A stretch of 64,000 nucleotides of DNA from Lonicera japonica (GCA_021464415.1 CM038470.1:8816394-8880393); one strand, 5' to 3'. Counted from the stretch's first letter, positions 1 through 11,274 are shown. Program-made: numbers and translations. Notes: a model not told the origin generated them from the letters alone.

Positions 1-2679
1 CAAAAAATCAGAATGCGGATAATAACGGGCTTTGAATAATCTACTGCATAAGGATGTTGGCGATACAAGCAACCTCCATGCTTGTTTTGCTAGCATAGCT
101 AAATTAAATAGTCGAATTTTGCGGAACCCAAGGCCTCCATGGATCTTCTTATAGCAGAGCTTATCCCAACTCTGCCATCTAATACTTGCGGTACCATCTT
201 CTTTTTTTCCCCACCAAAAGCTGTTCATCATTCTTTCTAATTCATCACAAAGGAGCCGAGGCAACATAAATACGCTCATTACATAGCTTGGCACAGCTTG
301 AACAACCGATTTAAGCAAAATTTCTTTGCCTGCTCTAGATAATTTCTTATTCCGCCACCCAAAAATTCTCTTCCACGCCTTCTCCTTCACATACGCGAAC
401 ACCTCCGCCTTATTCCTTCCTACAGTAGACGGGGCCCCCAAATAACATCCATGGTTTTCACAACTCCTAACACCTAAGAGATTGCAAATATATTGACGAA
501 TATCTTCTTCTGTATTAGCGCTAAATAATATAGAGGACTTGGCGAAGTTAATTATCTGACCTGACGCCTTTTCATAACGTAAAAGACAGTTTTTCACCTC
601 TTCACATTCTCCACTGTTTGCTCTGAAAAATAGGAAGCTATCATCTGCAAAAAATAAATGAGAAATCATAGGAGCTGTTCTTGCAACTTTGCATCCCCGG
701 ATTAAGCCCTGACGACATTTGTCATTCAGAATAGATGACAGACCCTCAGCACAAATCAAAAATAAATAAGGAGAGATTGGATCCCCTTGACGAAGTCCCC
801 TGGTCGGAGTAATAGGCCCCACTTCCCTCCCATTCTGTCTCACTACATACTTGACTGAGGTGACAAAAAGCATTATCAGTTGAATCCACCTGTCAGCAAA
901 ACCCATTTTCTTCATCATATTTTTTAGAAAAACCCATTCCACCCTATCATACGCTTTCGACATATCTATTTTCAGAGATGAAATACCCTCCTTCCCCTGA
1001 GTTTTCCTTTTAAGGTACTGGCCGATTTCGAATGCTATCATGACATTGTCTGTAATTAATCGCCCGGGAATAAAAGCACTTTGAGACGCTGAAATAATAG
1101 AGTCAAGCACCCCTTTCAATCTATTAGCAAGCATCTTCGTCATAATTTTGACAATTACATTGCACAAAGAGATTGGTCTAAGATCCGTAATACGGTCTGG
1201 CTTTTTAGTCTTAGGAATCAGAACAATAACTGTATCATTCAAACCACAGGGCAAGTGACAACTATTTAAATAATCAACACAAGCTTTCGAAACTTCCATA
1301 CCTATATCCTGCCAGTAGCTTTGATAAAATCCCGGGTTGAACCCGTCCGGCCCGGGACTCTTATCGGGATGCATCGCCTTGACCGCTGCCTCCACCTCGG
1401 CTATAGTAAATGGCTGAGTCAAAAAATAATTCTGATGGCTTGTAATTTTAGTTTCTACTGTATTCAGAATCTCATCTCCAACACTCCCACGAGAACGAAA
1501 CAAATCTGAGAAATAATTCTGAATTAAACTTGACAGTCCTGACTCCCATGTGCACATAACTCCTTGGCCATCAAACAAATGTGAAAATTGGTTTTTACTG
1601 TACCGGGCCGATGCATATGAATGAAAAACCTTCGAATTAGAATCTCCGGCAGAAAGCCAAAATATTTTAGATCGTTGTTTCCAGTAATCCGACTGTTGAC
1701 GGAGCAACCGGTGAAGATTTTCCCGTTCAATTTTGACCAGGGCCTGGCTCGTCAGGTCCCTAGAAGCAGAAAACTCCCGGATCCGACTTCTGCATCTCAC
1801 AATTTCGCCCTTGAATTTTCTTTTGACAGTATCACCCCATTCTTGTAAAGCTTTAGCACATCTCATAAGTCTATCTTGAACAGTCGATTGAGAATCAGCT
1901 TCCCAATTTTCGCAAATAACTTCTCTACAGCGTGGTTCGGTCTTCCAAGAATTTTCGAATTTAAACACTCGCCGGATCGGTTCGGGTCTTTCCGAATAGT
2001 AAAGATGAAGGGCTGAATGGTCTGATGATGCTACTGGAATATTTTTAACTTCTGCCAATGGAAATAAAAGAGTCCACTGATCAGTGGCTAGTGCTCTATC
2101 AATTCGTTCCTCCACAAAATTCGGTGTTCCCCTGCTCTTTTCCCACGTAAAACTGTGCCCAACCATGCCCAAGTCCCTTAAGTTACAATCCTCAACAGCC
2201 TCCCTGAAGCCGTTAATTAAATTAGTTGGGTGAGGAAGCCTACCATTTTTCTCGGATTGTGCAAGCATATCGTTAAAGTCTCCAATACAACACCAGGGCA
2301 GATTTGAAGTATGTACTAAGCTTCGCAATAGATTCCAAGAGTCCCGTCGTCTTGTGCGTTCTGGATAACCATAAAAACCTGTTAGTCGCCATTTTTCTGC
2401 ATCTCGCAAAGAGATTACCACATCAATATGGTTGGCCGAATAGCCCAATAACTGCGTAGAATCTCTCTCCCGCCACATAAATGCTAGTCCACTAATACCA
2501 GGAACAAAACATAGCCCCTGAAAATTTAATTTTCTCTGCACCTGCTCGACTTTAGCCCTAGGCACCCTACATTCCATTAAAAAAATAAAATGTGGCCTCT
2601 GATTGGACACAAGGTCCAATAAATCTTGAACTGTCTTTCGGTTGCCCAAGCCGCGACAGTTCCAGCTTAAGGTCGTCAT
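1..2679 (-). CDS. LINE ORF2: endonuclease and reverse transcriptase (partial, open to window edge)
   Basis: ORF2 nicks the target DNA and copies the element RNA from the nick (target-primed reverse transcription). Reading starts at ATG 2679-2677 and stays open to the window edge. The APE-type endonuclease comes first: WNCRGLGN near residue 6, MEC at about 35, GDFND at about 134 and SSDHSAL at about 220. The reverse transcriptase follows: [11 protein letters not shown] from residue 436, [11 protein letters not shown] with the catalytic Asp near 572, [13 protein letters not shown] near 629 and FADDS (catalytic Asp pair near 679). The last residues before the edge ([10 protein letters not shown]) are typical of the region before the zf-RVT domain. 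All these motifs fall in one frame. The ATG overlaps the ORF1 stop by ATGA. The family is certain; activity is not known. Confidence 0.92.
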   Translation of the reverse strand, partial: MTTLSWNCRGLGNRKTVQDLLDLVSNQRPHFIFLMECRVPRAKVEQVQRKLNFQGLCFVPGISGLAFMWRERDSTQLLGYSANHIDVVISLRDAEKWRLTGFYGYPERTRRRDSWNLLRSLVHTSNLPWCCIGDFNDMLAQSEKNGRLPHPTNLINGFREAVEDCNLRDLGMVGHSFTWEKSRGTPNFVEERIDRALATDQWTLLFPLAEVKNIPVASSDHSALHLYYSERPEPIRRVFKFENSWKTEPRCREVICENWEADSQSTVQDRLMRCAKALQEWGDTVKRKFKGEIVRCRSRIREFSASRDLTSQALVKIERENLHRLLRQQSDYWKQRSKIFWLSAGDSNSKVFHSYASARYSKNQFSHLFDGQGVMCTWESGLSSLIQNYFSDLFRSRGSVGDEILNTVETKITSHQNYFLTQPFTIAEVEAAVKAMHPDKSPGPDGFNPGFYQSYWQDIGMEVSKACVDYLNSCHLPCGLNDTVIVLIPKTKKPDRITDLRPISLCNVIVKIMTKMLANRLKGVLDSIISASQSAFIPGRLITDNVMIAFEIGQYLKRKTQGKEGISSLKIDMSKAYDRVEWVFLKNMMKKMGFADRWIQLIMLFVTSVKYVVRQNGREVGPITPTRGLRQGDPISPYLFLICAEGLSSILNDKCRQGLIRGCKVARTAPMISHLFFADDSFLFFRANSGECEEVKNCLLRYEKASGQIINFAKSSILFSANTEEDIRQYICNLLGVRSCENHGCYLGAPSTVGRNKAEVFAYVKEKAWKRIFGWRNKKLSRAGKEILLKSVVQAVPSYVMSVFMLPRLLCDELERMMNSFWWGKKEDGTASIRWQSWDKLCYKKIHGGLGFRKIRLFNLAMLAKQAWRLLVSPTSLCSRLFKARYYPHSDFL

Positions 2680-3998
2680 AATGCCCGGCGGGCCTGGGTT
2701 TCCAGTCCCGCCTCCACAGAGTTTTTTGAACCCTGCCCAACGATGTCCATCGGATCCTCCACGTCTTCGTTATTTTTGGCTAAAAGGCCCAGTCCAGCTT
2801 CTTGTCTTCTTCTTTTGGATTCCATAATTATTAAGAGATCAGGGTTATTTTCTTGGCCCACATTGAGGCCCAGCTCACTATCTTTGTTGCGAGGTAAAAG
2901 ATCCTGCTGACTTTTTGAAATTTGACTGGTCCCTCCTAAATTGAATTCTGCCAACTCTTGACTCATATTTGAATTCTCATTATATTTATCCACCAATATA
3001 CTGTTTGCTAGCTCTATCCCATTAATTACGGGATTATAACGCTGAACCATTGCAGAATCTTTTTGAATTATGGCTGGTCCATTAGAGATTACTTTTTTGC
3101 CCCTGATTAGTTCCCCACCGTGCACCACCGCTCGTCCTCCACCAGTAGCCATCGTATTACCGCCGTATCTCATAGTTGTCGGGGGCTCTTCGTCTTCATT
3201 TGCACTTTTTTTAAGCCAAGGATCACCTTCAGAATACGTATCACGCTTTCCGATTGCCCGAAGCCAAGTATCGAATAATCGTGGCATTGTTTTATCCGGA
3301 AACTTAAACAAGACTTGACAAAACTTTTCAGCATGCCCTATAACTCCCCAGAAGAAACAAAAATTCGGCAGCTTTTCATACTTGAAATTCACCCATGCTT
3401 CCTCTTGACCTACTTTTTTAATTTGCATTTTACGCTTAAGGGATTTTGATATGTTGATCGAAACTCTGATTCTCATATAAGTTCTCCAAAGCCCATTAAA
3501 ATTACTCGGATTTGCATAGCAGTACTCACCGATAAAGTTTCCAATATCTTTAGCCACCTTCTCTGACATGAATCCAACTGCTAAGTCATAAACTTGGACC
3601 CAAAACTCCACATGCGTAAGCGTTACTTCATAGGGGTTTGTATCCACACTGATTTGTTTAAACACAAAGAGATGTTGGTCAAACGTCCACGGACCATCAT
3701 TTTTCACGCGCTCTAGATCAGCTTCATCAAAGAATTGAAACAAAAATAAATTAGGACCCAGTTCCTTTACCCACATCTTCATAAACGGGCTCCAAACCGA
3801 TGCCATCTTGCTCCGTATAGCTCGAAAATTGATAGGTCTCTTTGTGTTAAAACGTCCCACAATGCTCCATTTGATTTATTTGTTAGTCGGGTCAGAGTCG
3901 CCATCTTTCAGATCCAACTGATTCAATCCATCCTCCCCCAAATCTAATTGCGCATAAAGATCCGCAATATGTTTGGCCGTTTCATCTATATCTTCCAT
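2676..3998 (-). pseudogene. LINE ORF1: DUF4283 / zinc-knuckle nucleic-acid-binding protein with one early stop
   Basis: ORF1 of plant L1 elements binds the element RNA. An ATG at 3998-3996 opens a frame that is read through 40 codons to a TAA at 3878-3876. It then continues in the same frame for about 400 codons to the TGA at 2678-2676. The DUF4283 domain follows the stop (MWVKELGPNLFLFQFFDEAD, then GPWTFDQHLF). A zinc knuckle lies at NFCFFWGVIGHAEKFC; its second cysteine is replaced by Trp (CxxW instead of CxxC), while the GH and the final HxxxxC are kept. The C-terminal third is low-complexity and polar. So the copy carries one nonsense codon and one damaged zinc ligand, but no frameshift. 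Confidence 0.85.
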
Positions 3999-4058
3999 TC
4001 TCTCTTTCTCTCTACTCTTAAAGAATGCTCAGAACCCTGTCAAAAGAACAGGCAATTT

Positions 4059-4110
4059 CACCAACCTCTCATAGGGAGGAAACTCACCGACCTCTCATAA
4101 GGAGGAAGAC
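4059..4110 (-). repeat. Two 26-bp tandem units in the LINE 5' leader
   Basis: Two near-identical units (each centred on ACCTCTCATARGGAGGAA on the plus strand) sit head to tail just upstream of ORF1. Each unit contains a small CCTC/GAGG inverted pair. Repeated promoter units are known in other L1 families; that function is only an inference here. Confidence 0.6.
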
Positions 4111-4140
4111 CATTACTTTAAAATAAAATAAATCTAAACC

Positions 4141-4322
4141 TGTTTAAGGAAATTACACGTAGTGTGCTATCGCCTAAATAGAATATGTATTAGGGATTTA
4201 CTGTGTAAATTATGTATTATGGGCCATAATGGGCTTCCTTGTAAACCCTATTTACTATTGTATTTGTACCCTATTTAAAGGGCTCATCTAATGAAGAATA
4301 GAGCAGAATTATTCCTACAACA
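4141..4322 (+). repeat. 5' LTR of the Copia element
   Basis: This is a 182-bp LTR, TG...CA, with TATTTAAAGGG near its middle-right as a likely TATA region. It pairs with 10639-10820, with three substitutions (A/G, G/T and G/A). The left flank AAACC is the target duplication. Confidence 0.95.
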
Positions 4323-4340
4323 CGTTATCAGCACGCTTAG
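4323..4340 (+). other. Primer binding site, unusual type
   Basis: The bases directly after the 5' LTR read CGTTATCAGCACGCTTAG rather than the common plant TGGTATCAGAGC. The stretch CAGCACGCTT resembles the complement of an internal (D-arm) part of initiator tRNA-Met as I remember it. That would mean priming by a tRNA fragment, as in Drosophila copia. The location is certain from the LTR boundary; the primer identity is a hypothesis. Confidence 0.5.
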
Positions 4341-4881
4341 AGCTAATAAACCCTAACCCTAAGAAAACTCTAGCCGCCGACCGCCATCACCACTGGACTC
4401 ATCTTTCGTCGCTCAACCTTCAAGAAAAACTGTGGTATACATATATAATCAAGGTACTCATCTTTATCTTATGTTATAAAATACTATATAATTAATTGGC
4501 TCATCGCCTGAATGTGTGGATTGTTAAACTTCATAATCTAAGAAATTATTATTTTTTGCGTCGACAAATATAAATGAATCCTAAATCCTTCATCTTATGA
4601 GTCCACTAATTGATTGACTATTATGTAATTATATTGCCCCGATGGAATTAATAAATTTATTTCCTATTTGATGATGTAAATCTTTTAAGTGAAAAGCATC
4701 TAGAACTTCGATTAGTGTGCCATGTACTTGGGGATTATATTAACTGCAATATTCAGACTCTTGCCTTATTGTTAATACATTAAAAACAATTTGCTTTGAT
4801 TTGAAAAAAGTATGTCTGATGGATTGGGTGGGCTAGTAAAAGTTTCTGTTCGGTGAATTTGATGAATTGTGTATTGATTAC

Positions 4882-4913
<32 letters not shown>

Positions 4914-5580
4914 TTATGTAGTGTATATATAATATAATTATATATATGGAGGAGCTGATTTTATTTTATTTTTGGAGAAGCAGCCGCAAGTTATTAATTT
5001 TTTCTCTTCTTTCTATACTCGTTTATCGAGAACAAACCCACAAGTGGTTTTTCTCTATTTTTTTTCTTTCTCTTCTTCTTGCCGAGTATCTCTTGTTTTC
5101 TTTATCTTCTATTGATTAATTAATATTTGGTTGCTTTGCGCACTATTATAATTAATTCAAAATTATTTTTTTAAAATTTATTTGCGCGTGCCCTAATAAA
5201 TACTTAATTTATTTATTTATGTATTCTTTAATTACAATTATGTTAGGTTATGTTATTTTTTCTAAGGTCGAGGATATAATTATATATATAATTTTTTTTT
5301 GGAGACGGATTAATTAAATTTATAATTGTTATAATTGTGGTAAATCAGCATGCTAAGAATATTACCTATATTGTTAATTATTTTATTTAGTATGTTATAA
5401 ATTGAAAGTTGCCATGATAATGAAAGTTCATGTGTATTATAATCACTATGATAAAGTATTTTCATATAGCATCGAAAAATGTGACCATTATCGATCTTGA
5501 TTTTTGAAATCTAATCCATATTCCTGAAAAATAATTAATATGGATGTACTCATAACTGTATAAAATTTTATTTTTTTAAG
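4323..5580 (+). other. Copia leader, AT-rich, non-coding
   Basis: About 1.26 kb lies between the primer site and gag. It holds no long reading frame. It includes a (TA)n(TG)n microsatellite at about 4884-4913 and pyrimidine-rich patches at 5000-5100. Confidence 0.7.
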
Positions 5581-6657
5581 ATGGCCGACCCAACTCGACC
5601 CGAATTTGACATTTTGGACTCAGAAGGACTTGAGTACCATCGGTGGGTTTCTGATGTAGAAACCGCTTTTGTGGCTAAAGAATACTCGGCTACACTTATT
5701 GACCCCAAAGACCCCACAGACAAAGGACCGTCTGATAAGGTGAAAGCAAATGCATTAATGTTTCTAAGGAAACATATTGACCCCAGCCTACGTTGGGAGT
5801 ACCTTCAGTTGAAGACACCTAAAGAACTATGGGATGCCCTTAAGGGACGTTTTGGGAACATTCATGATACTTTGCTCCCAGAATTGACCGTTCAGTGGAA
5901 TGAAATCCGCTTGCTTGATTATAAAAGGGTTAATGACTTCAACAAGGATATGCTGCGCCTAAAGGCACGTCTTAACTTCTGTGGAAAGGATCTCACAGAA
6001 GATGATATGATTCAGAAGACACTTTCCACTTTTCCTACTTCAGCACTTATACTAGCGAACCAGTATAGGCTCGAGTATGATAACAAAAGAATCACAACAT
6101 TCAATAAGCTGATCAACCTACTGCAAGTGGCTGAAAGGCATAATGAGGTTCTTTTGAATAACAATGTCAGGCCCGTCGGGACAAAGAAAATTCCTGAGGC
6201 TAACTACGGTAAGATGAACAGTGGAAAGAACCCTAATGTAAGGGGGGTTGGACGTGTTGCTCCCTACCCACGTGGCAATAAGGCACAACGTGGAAATGGA
6301 CGTGGGAGTCGTGGTGCAGGTCGTGGAGGCTCTTCCAAAGTATGGAGAATAAATGATACTATTGGACCTAGTGGTCTGGAAAACAAGGTGAAAAATGCAC
6401 CTAATAATCCTCCGGTCAAAAAGGAAAGAGTTGGTGACGAGCCATGTTATAGGTGTGGAGTTGCTGGGCATTGGTACAAGAACTGCCATGCAAGCGCTAA
6501 AGTAGCAGCCAGTTACAAGAGATATCGAGAATCTAAAGAACAAGAATCTCACTTTATGAACGAAGAAGACAATGACGCTTATGTCAACTTCACAATCGCA
6601 GACATTAGTGGAAAGAAGGACTTTGCTCAGTCAATGGATGCACCCGATTTTGACTGA
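5581..6657 (+). CDS. gag: Copia Gag protein (intact, 358 aa)
   Basis: Gag packages the element RNA into virus-like particles in the cytoplasm. The frame is open from ATG to TGA. Residues about 15-190 match the UBN2/Retrotran_gag type fold of plant Copia Gag: RWVSDVETAF, then ANALMFLRKHIDPSLRWEYL, then PKELWDALKGRFGN. A basic Gly/Arg-rich stretch (GNGRGSRGAGRGG, about residues 239-251) precedes a zinc knuckle CYRCGVAGHWYKNC (CX2CX4HX4C) at about 292-305. All four zinc ligands are present. The protein ends with its own stop before pol begins. It stands out because the downstream pol is destroyed. Confidence 0.93.
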   Translation: MADPTRPEFDILDSEGLEYHRWVSDVETAFVAKEYSATLIDPKDPTDKGPSDKVKANALMFLRKHIDPSLRWEYLQLKTPKELWDALKGRFGNIHDTLLPELTVQWNEIRLLDYKRVNDFNKDMLRLKARLNFCGKDLTEDDMIQKTLSTFPTSALILANQYRLEYDNKRITTFNKLINLLQVAERHNEVLLNNNVRPVGTKKIPEANYGKMNSGKNPNVRGVGRVAPYPRGNKAQRGNGRGSRGAGRGGSSKVWRINDTIGPSGLENKVKNAPNNPPVKKERVGDEPCYRCGVAGHWYKNCHASAKVAASYKRYRESKEQESHFMNEEDNDAYVNFTIADISGKKDFAQSMDAPDFD

Positions 6658-7229
6658 TCTACTTTATTGATTTTATTTTTCAGAAGTAGTTGAACAGGCA
6701 TATTGCCTAATTTTTAATTAGACTATGGTTTTGTCTTAAAGTTTATGTTAATTTGATGGATTAGATTTCTAAACAAGATATTGGATTGATTACTGTTAGT
6801 TTTATTCGAATTTTATTCTAAAGTAATTGAATTTGTTTGGTTTTATTACTACATAGTTCGGAATTTATACTCGATTTCATTACTGTAAAAATGAATCGAT
6901 AATAACTTTAATAATTGGTTGATAGTGAGAATACTATAGCCATTCAATGAAATAGGCAATTAATAACCTATAATACCTATGTGACTGTGATGATTAAATC
7001 ATCATAAGAGTGAAGAACTGCTCAACCATTTTGTTACTAAAATGGTGTTTAAAGCCACATACGCTCTATATGCACTCAGAGCGACCCAAACTTTGTTTAT
7101 GATATTCATACCAACAGTAATCATACAAAAATAAAATGTAAGAATTGAACAAAAATATATTTATTTTACCTCTAAACAAATGTGCAAAGAAACGCATTTG
7201 AAAGAAACTTATGAGTCATTCTAGTGGAA

Positions 7230-10130
7230 TGTAGCGCACTAAGATAAGGATTGTCAAATCTTATGATGTCACTAACAATGTATCGTGGGACATAGACTCA
7301 TACAGGCTTTGGCATGCTTGCCTAGTGCACCTTGGTCATAATGATCCATGCGTTAAAGTATTTACACGGATATCCATCCTTTTGAGTGACAAATAAATGG
7401 GACAAAATTTCAGCACATTGCAACGTGTTGATACTAGTAATGCTCAAAAGTAATTCTTGATTTTCGAAGTATTGAAAGCCATATCCCCCCTTCCCATTAT
7501 GCCTAATTGACCATGTCAAAGGAACGACACTCCATTTTTTCAAAGCCTGCTCTTTAGCAAAAATAAGATCGAGACCTTCTTATGCTAAAGATACAAAATA
7601 AAATATACCATTCTTACAATATATATTTGTAGATAAATCCATCCAGAGTGCGGAACCATTCAAAGTACTTTATGGATCTGGTGGATAATTCGACATTCTG
7701 GTCATATGTTGAATAATCGTCTACAAGAAATGCTGCATTTATAAACCTCTTAGTACATATTATACGCTTAAGGGCTCACCACCCTGATTATTGTACCATG
7801 TCTATAAGACTCGATAAAGCTGGAGGGTTTACATCAAAAGTACTTGATGATCATTGCATAAAATCGAAGTAAAGAACCCCATTTCTCATGTGCATACGCA
7901 AAAAGGTCTCACAAAAAGTAACCATCAAAAGGATATAGATGGTAGATAGGGCATTGGTTATGCGCACTGTATTGCCTATGTATGCCCGAGATTTATGCAA
8001 TATTGTATGCAGCTTTACTTATTTGTTTCAAAGTCCAATATTAGACAATTATTATATGCATACCAGTTGGTAACTGGATATTAGCCTGATATTTTATGCA
8101 TATGTGCCGATTGCGCCCCCACAGCGCACCAAACTGGGCTTGCTAAAACAATTAAGTATTAACGTTGGATATGAATTCTCAACGATAATCCGCTATTTGA
8201 AATCCTTGTCAGGTGATCTCTTTACCGCTAAGAATTGCGGATTGTCACTTTGATGAGACAGTCTTCCCGTCGTTAGGGGGAGATAAGAAAAGAAATTTTC
8301 ACGGGAACGACAGGAATTGTCGTGGTCTCCACTATGTCTCATCTTGATCCCCACGCACATCACAATGTATAGTGAAGTGAAAAAGAATAATCGATCTTGA
8401 AAATGTAACAGATTCGATGCCTGATACATTTAATGATACTGAAAAGTGACGAGATCAAATATATCAGCTGCAATATGCCTGCAAGGTTATAAGTCCCCAA
8501 TAAGGGCACAATGTCGCAGAAAGAGACGATGCAACTACACTTAGTGGAGGTGTGGTTGAGGCCATGGCTCCTTAAAAGGAATAAAAGGAGGCCATTTGGT
8601 TCGACAAACACTCACGCCAAAGAAGAGGTGGAGTAAGGCACAAATTAATCAATTAATGTAAAAGTCCCTTTTATGAGATTATCTCTGATTATATTTATGT
8701 CCATGAATCAATACTGGGGGATGCCCCGAAGTTATAATGATTCCAGAGAATAAATAAATCTCAATGGGTTAAGGGATGGCATATGAATTAATGGATGCAT
8801 TAATGATACACTGTTGCTCAAAAAGTCAAAGAGCACGATGATGTCGAACCTCGCTCTGTTGCAAAATGTCAACAAAGGGCAAAATTGGCCTAAATAAAAA
8901 TAAGCAATCCATACAAAATTAGATTATATGGCAACGAGACAGGTATTTGGTCCGGTAGTGCTAACCGCGCCAAGTGTAAAGCCTGTAGGACATAAACAAT
9001 TATTTGCCATAAAGCGTAAATGAGAAAAAAGAAGTTCTGAAGTAAAAGGCTCACCTTGTGGCGCAAGGTTCCACACAGACGCTTTGGAATTGCTTAAACA
9101 TTATAACATTCTGCTACTTCGGTAGTTTTCGAATGACTGAAAATGCAGCTCATGAATGTGGTTACTGCATATCTCTAAGGGGATCTTGATTCAGAGATAT
9201 ATACGAAAGTGCCTGATGGCCTTACATTACCCAAGTCAAGTGACTCTAAACCACGGAGTGCGTTTGCAACTAGGTTGAAACGCTCACTTTACAGATTAAA
9301 ACGATTCAGACGGATGTGGTATACTCGTCTAAGTGACTACTTGATTGGGAAGGGATATAAGAACGATGAATTATGCCCATGCGTATTCATAAAGAAAACA
9401 AGTTCTGGATTCGTAATTGTAGCTGTATATGTCGATGATATGAACATAATAGGTACTCTTGATGAAATAAGAGAAACCGCAAGTTACTTGAAATCCAAAT
9501 TTGAGATAAAGAATCTTGGGAAAGCTCGAATTTTTGTTTAGATCTTAATCTAGAATATCGAGCTTGTGGAATACTAATCCACTAGTCTGCGTATGTTCAA
9601 AAGATAATCAGGCAATTTAACCTGGACAAAACGCATTCTGCTAGCACTCCTATGATCGGTCGAAGTTTAGATCAAAGGAAAGATCAATTTCGTACAAAGG
9701 AAGATTACGAAAATGTGTTGGGAGATGAAACTTCCTATCTAAGTACAATATGCGCATTATTGCACTTAACACAGTATATTCGACTAGATATAACATTCTC
9801 ATTGAACTTGTTAGCTAAATTTAGCTCAGCGCCAACGCAGCATAATTGAACGCCTAAAAAGAACCATTGATTTGAAATTGTTCTTTTCCTACAGAGAGGA
9901 AAAAGTGTATACGACAGTAACATCTAAAGTAAATGATGATGCTAAATGGCCACCCCTACATTGAAATCTCAAACAAAATCTTGATTGATTTTGTTGATGT
10001 TGGGTATCTCTCTGGCCCATACAAAGCTTTAAGGAGAATATAGCAAACTAGTTCACCAAATTTTTCCTAAGGCCATATTTGAAAAGCATGTGAAAAATAT
10101 AAGGGTGCTTAGGCTTTTCCAACTCTCATG
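7230..10130 (+). pseudogene. Decayed Copia pol (integrase, reverse transcriptase, RNase H remnants)
   Basis: Pol order can be followed in pieces across several frames. A GAG-pre-integrase relic (DSYRLWHACLVHLGH) is at about 7290-7335. Integrase core relics (LDNAGGFTSKVLDDHC near 7810-7865, then DRALVMRTVLP near 7940-7985) follow. A reverse transcriptase piece at 9209-9541 keeps YVDDMN, the catalytic Asp pair. RNase H and C-terminal relics run from 9550 to about 10110. Stops and frameshifts occur throughout. The first part of pol (protease) is not recognisable. This cannot make a working polyprotein. Confidence 0.88.
9209..9541 (+). pseudogene. Copia reverse transcriptase fragment with YVDD motif
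   Basis: This is the longest open piece of the decayed pol. It reads VPDGLTLPKSSD, then RSLYRLKRF...RMWYTRLSDYL, then FVIVAVYVDDMNIIGT. In the family the second block is normally SLYGLKQSGRMW, so this copy has changed residues there. It is truncated by a stop after LGKARIFV. It is one part of the larger pol relic. Confidence 0.88.
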
Positions 10131-10186
10131 ATCGAAGTAATGATCAAGGGAATGTGTGAAATATGATGAAATTTTCACACATACGT

Positions 10187-10602
10187 TGTACTCTTTTCCT
10201 TAGACCAAGGTTTATTTTTCCCACTGGGTTTTGTTACTTGGTAAGGTTTTTAACGAGGCAACGATACATGCATAAGCTTTTCAAATTTCTTGATTAATGT
10301 AAATATCAGGGGGAGGTATAGACTTGAGGGGGAGTCTAACATCCACACGACGTTACGTTATACTCTTTTCCTTAAACCAAGATTTATTTCTCCCACTGGG
10401 TTTTGTTACTTGGTAAGGTTTTTAACGAGGTAACGATACGTGCAGACTCTATTGATTGAAGTAAGGATCAAATGAGAATATAGACTCAATGAAGGAAGTC
10501 TAACATGATTGTCATAATGTTGTACTCTTTTCCCTTTGATCAAGGTTATTTTTCCCACAGGGTTTTTGTTACTTGACAAGGTTTTAATGAGGCAACAAGA
10601 CA
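10187..10602 (+). repeat. Three copies of an ~80-bp module before the 3' LTR
   Basis: Modules begin at about 10187, 10359 and 10520. Each contains TACTCTTTTCC, an ACCAAGG/TCAAGG box, TCCCACTGGG (CCCACAGGG in the third) and GTTTTTAACGAGGCAAC. The spacers carry purine blocks such as CAGGGGGAGG and GAGGGGGAG that look like the polypurine tract. Such modules are common upstream of the 3' LTR in plant Copia elements; the function is unknown to me. Confidence 0.8.
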
Positions 10603-10629
10603 TGTACCATTCTATCTTCGACTCAGCAC

Positions 10630-10638
10630 AAGGGGGAG
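10630..10638 (+). other. Polypurine tract
   Basis: AAGGGGGAG lies directly before the 3' LTR. It is the expected plus-strand primer site for element replication. Confidence 0.85.
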
Positions 10639-10820
10639 TGTTTAAGGAAATTACACGTAGTGTGCTATCGCCTAGATAGAATATGTATTAGGGATTTACT
10701 GTGTAAATTATGTATTATGTGCCATAATGAGCTTCCTTGTAAACCCTATTTACTATTGTATTTGTACCCTATTTAAAGGGCTCATCTAATGAAGAATAGA
10801 GCAGAATTATTCCTACAACA
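10639..10820 (+). repeat. 3' LTR of the Copia element
   Basis: This 182-bp partner of 4141-4322 differs by three substitutions. It is followed by the target duplication AAACC at 10821-10825. Confidence 0.95.
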
Positions 10821-11116
10821 AAACCAACTTATTTCTTAATATTTCATATAAATTAATTATTATTTATTATTATTTTTAGTAACGCTATTAATTTTTGTCC
10901 CCGTGAAACGGAATTCAGAGAAAATTACCAAATTGAAATGTTAAATTGCAATTGGTCCCACCTTAAAATGGTGACAAAAAATTTTGTGCTTGAACGACCT
11001 GATGTATGAAATTACATAATTAACCCTGAGATACAGAAGGATGTCCACCTGTAATCCTCGAATGCCAAAAAAGTACTCCGTATTACACATATACACGTAC
11101 ACTTGCAGATGGTATG

Positions 11117-11274
11117 TATATATAAAGGTACTCACCCGTCGACTCTTCCTCTCTGTCTAAAAAGCAACGCGATTGATTTTCTGTCACAACAAACTGTGAT
11201 TTTCTCGCCATCCAAACTGAGTCGAGAGCAAGCCACAATCAAACGTAGACAGAGAGAAGAACAAAGAAGCAGCA
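11117..11274 (+). promoter_or_regulatory. RING1 core promoter and 5' leader
   Basis: A TATA box (TATATAAA, about 11119-11126) stands about 150 bp before the start codon. A transcription start near 11150 would give a leader of about 125 nt that is rich in CTCT and purine stretches. The Copia 3' LTR ends only about 300 bp upstream. Confidence 0.6.

Larger units (their letters stand above)
1..4110 (-). mobile_element. L1-type LINE retrotransposon, 3' part outside window
   Basis: A non-LTR retrotransposon lies on the minus strand. Its 5' leader (about 3999-4110), ORF1 (2676-3998) and most of ORF2 (1-2679) are visible. The 3' end, its poly(A) tail and the target-site duplication lie left of position 1. 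The order DUF4283/zinc knuckle protein, then endonuclease plus reverse transcriptase, is that of plant L1 elements. ORF2 has no stop over 893 codons, so the copy looks young. The exact 5' end is uncertain; I place it near 4110 because AT-rich flanking DNA begins there, next to the Copia insertion at 4141. Confidence 0.9.
4141..10820 (+). mobile_element. Complete Ty1/Copia LTR retrotransposon, gag intact, pol decayed
   Basis: The element is 6680 bp. Identical-length LTRs (182 bp) at 4141-4322 and 10639-10820 begin TGTTTAAGG and end CTACAACA. The 5-bp target duplication AAACC stands at 4136-4140 and 10821-10825. The LTRs differ at three positions that I counted (about 1.6%), so insertion was recent. 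A 1.26-kb AT-rich leader precedes an intact gag (5581-6657). The pol region (about 7230-10130) is riddled with stops and frameshifts. A polypurine tract AAGGGGGAG precedes the 3' LTR. The element sits between the LINE 5' end and the RING1 promoter. Confidence 0.95.

Noticed and set aside
7322..8611. Minus-strand frames inside the Copia element
   Set aside because: The plus strand here shows integrase relics in order; the minus frames are chance.
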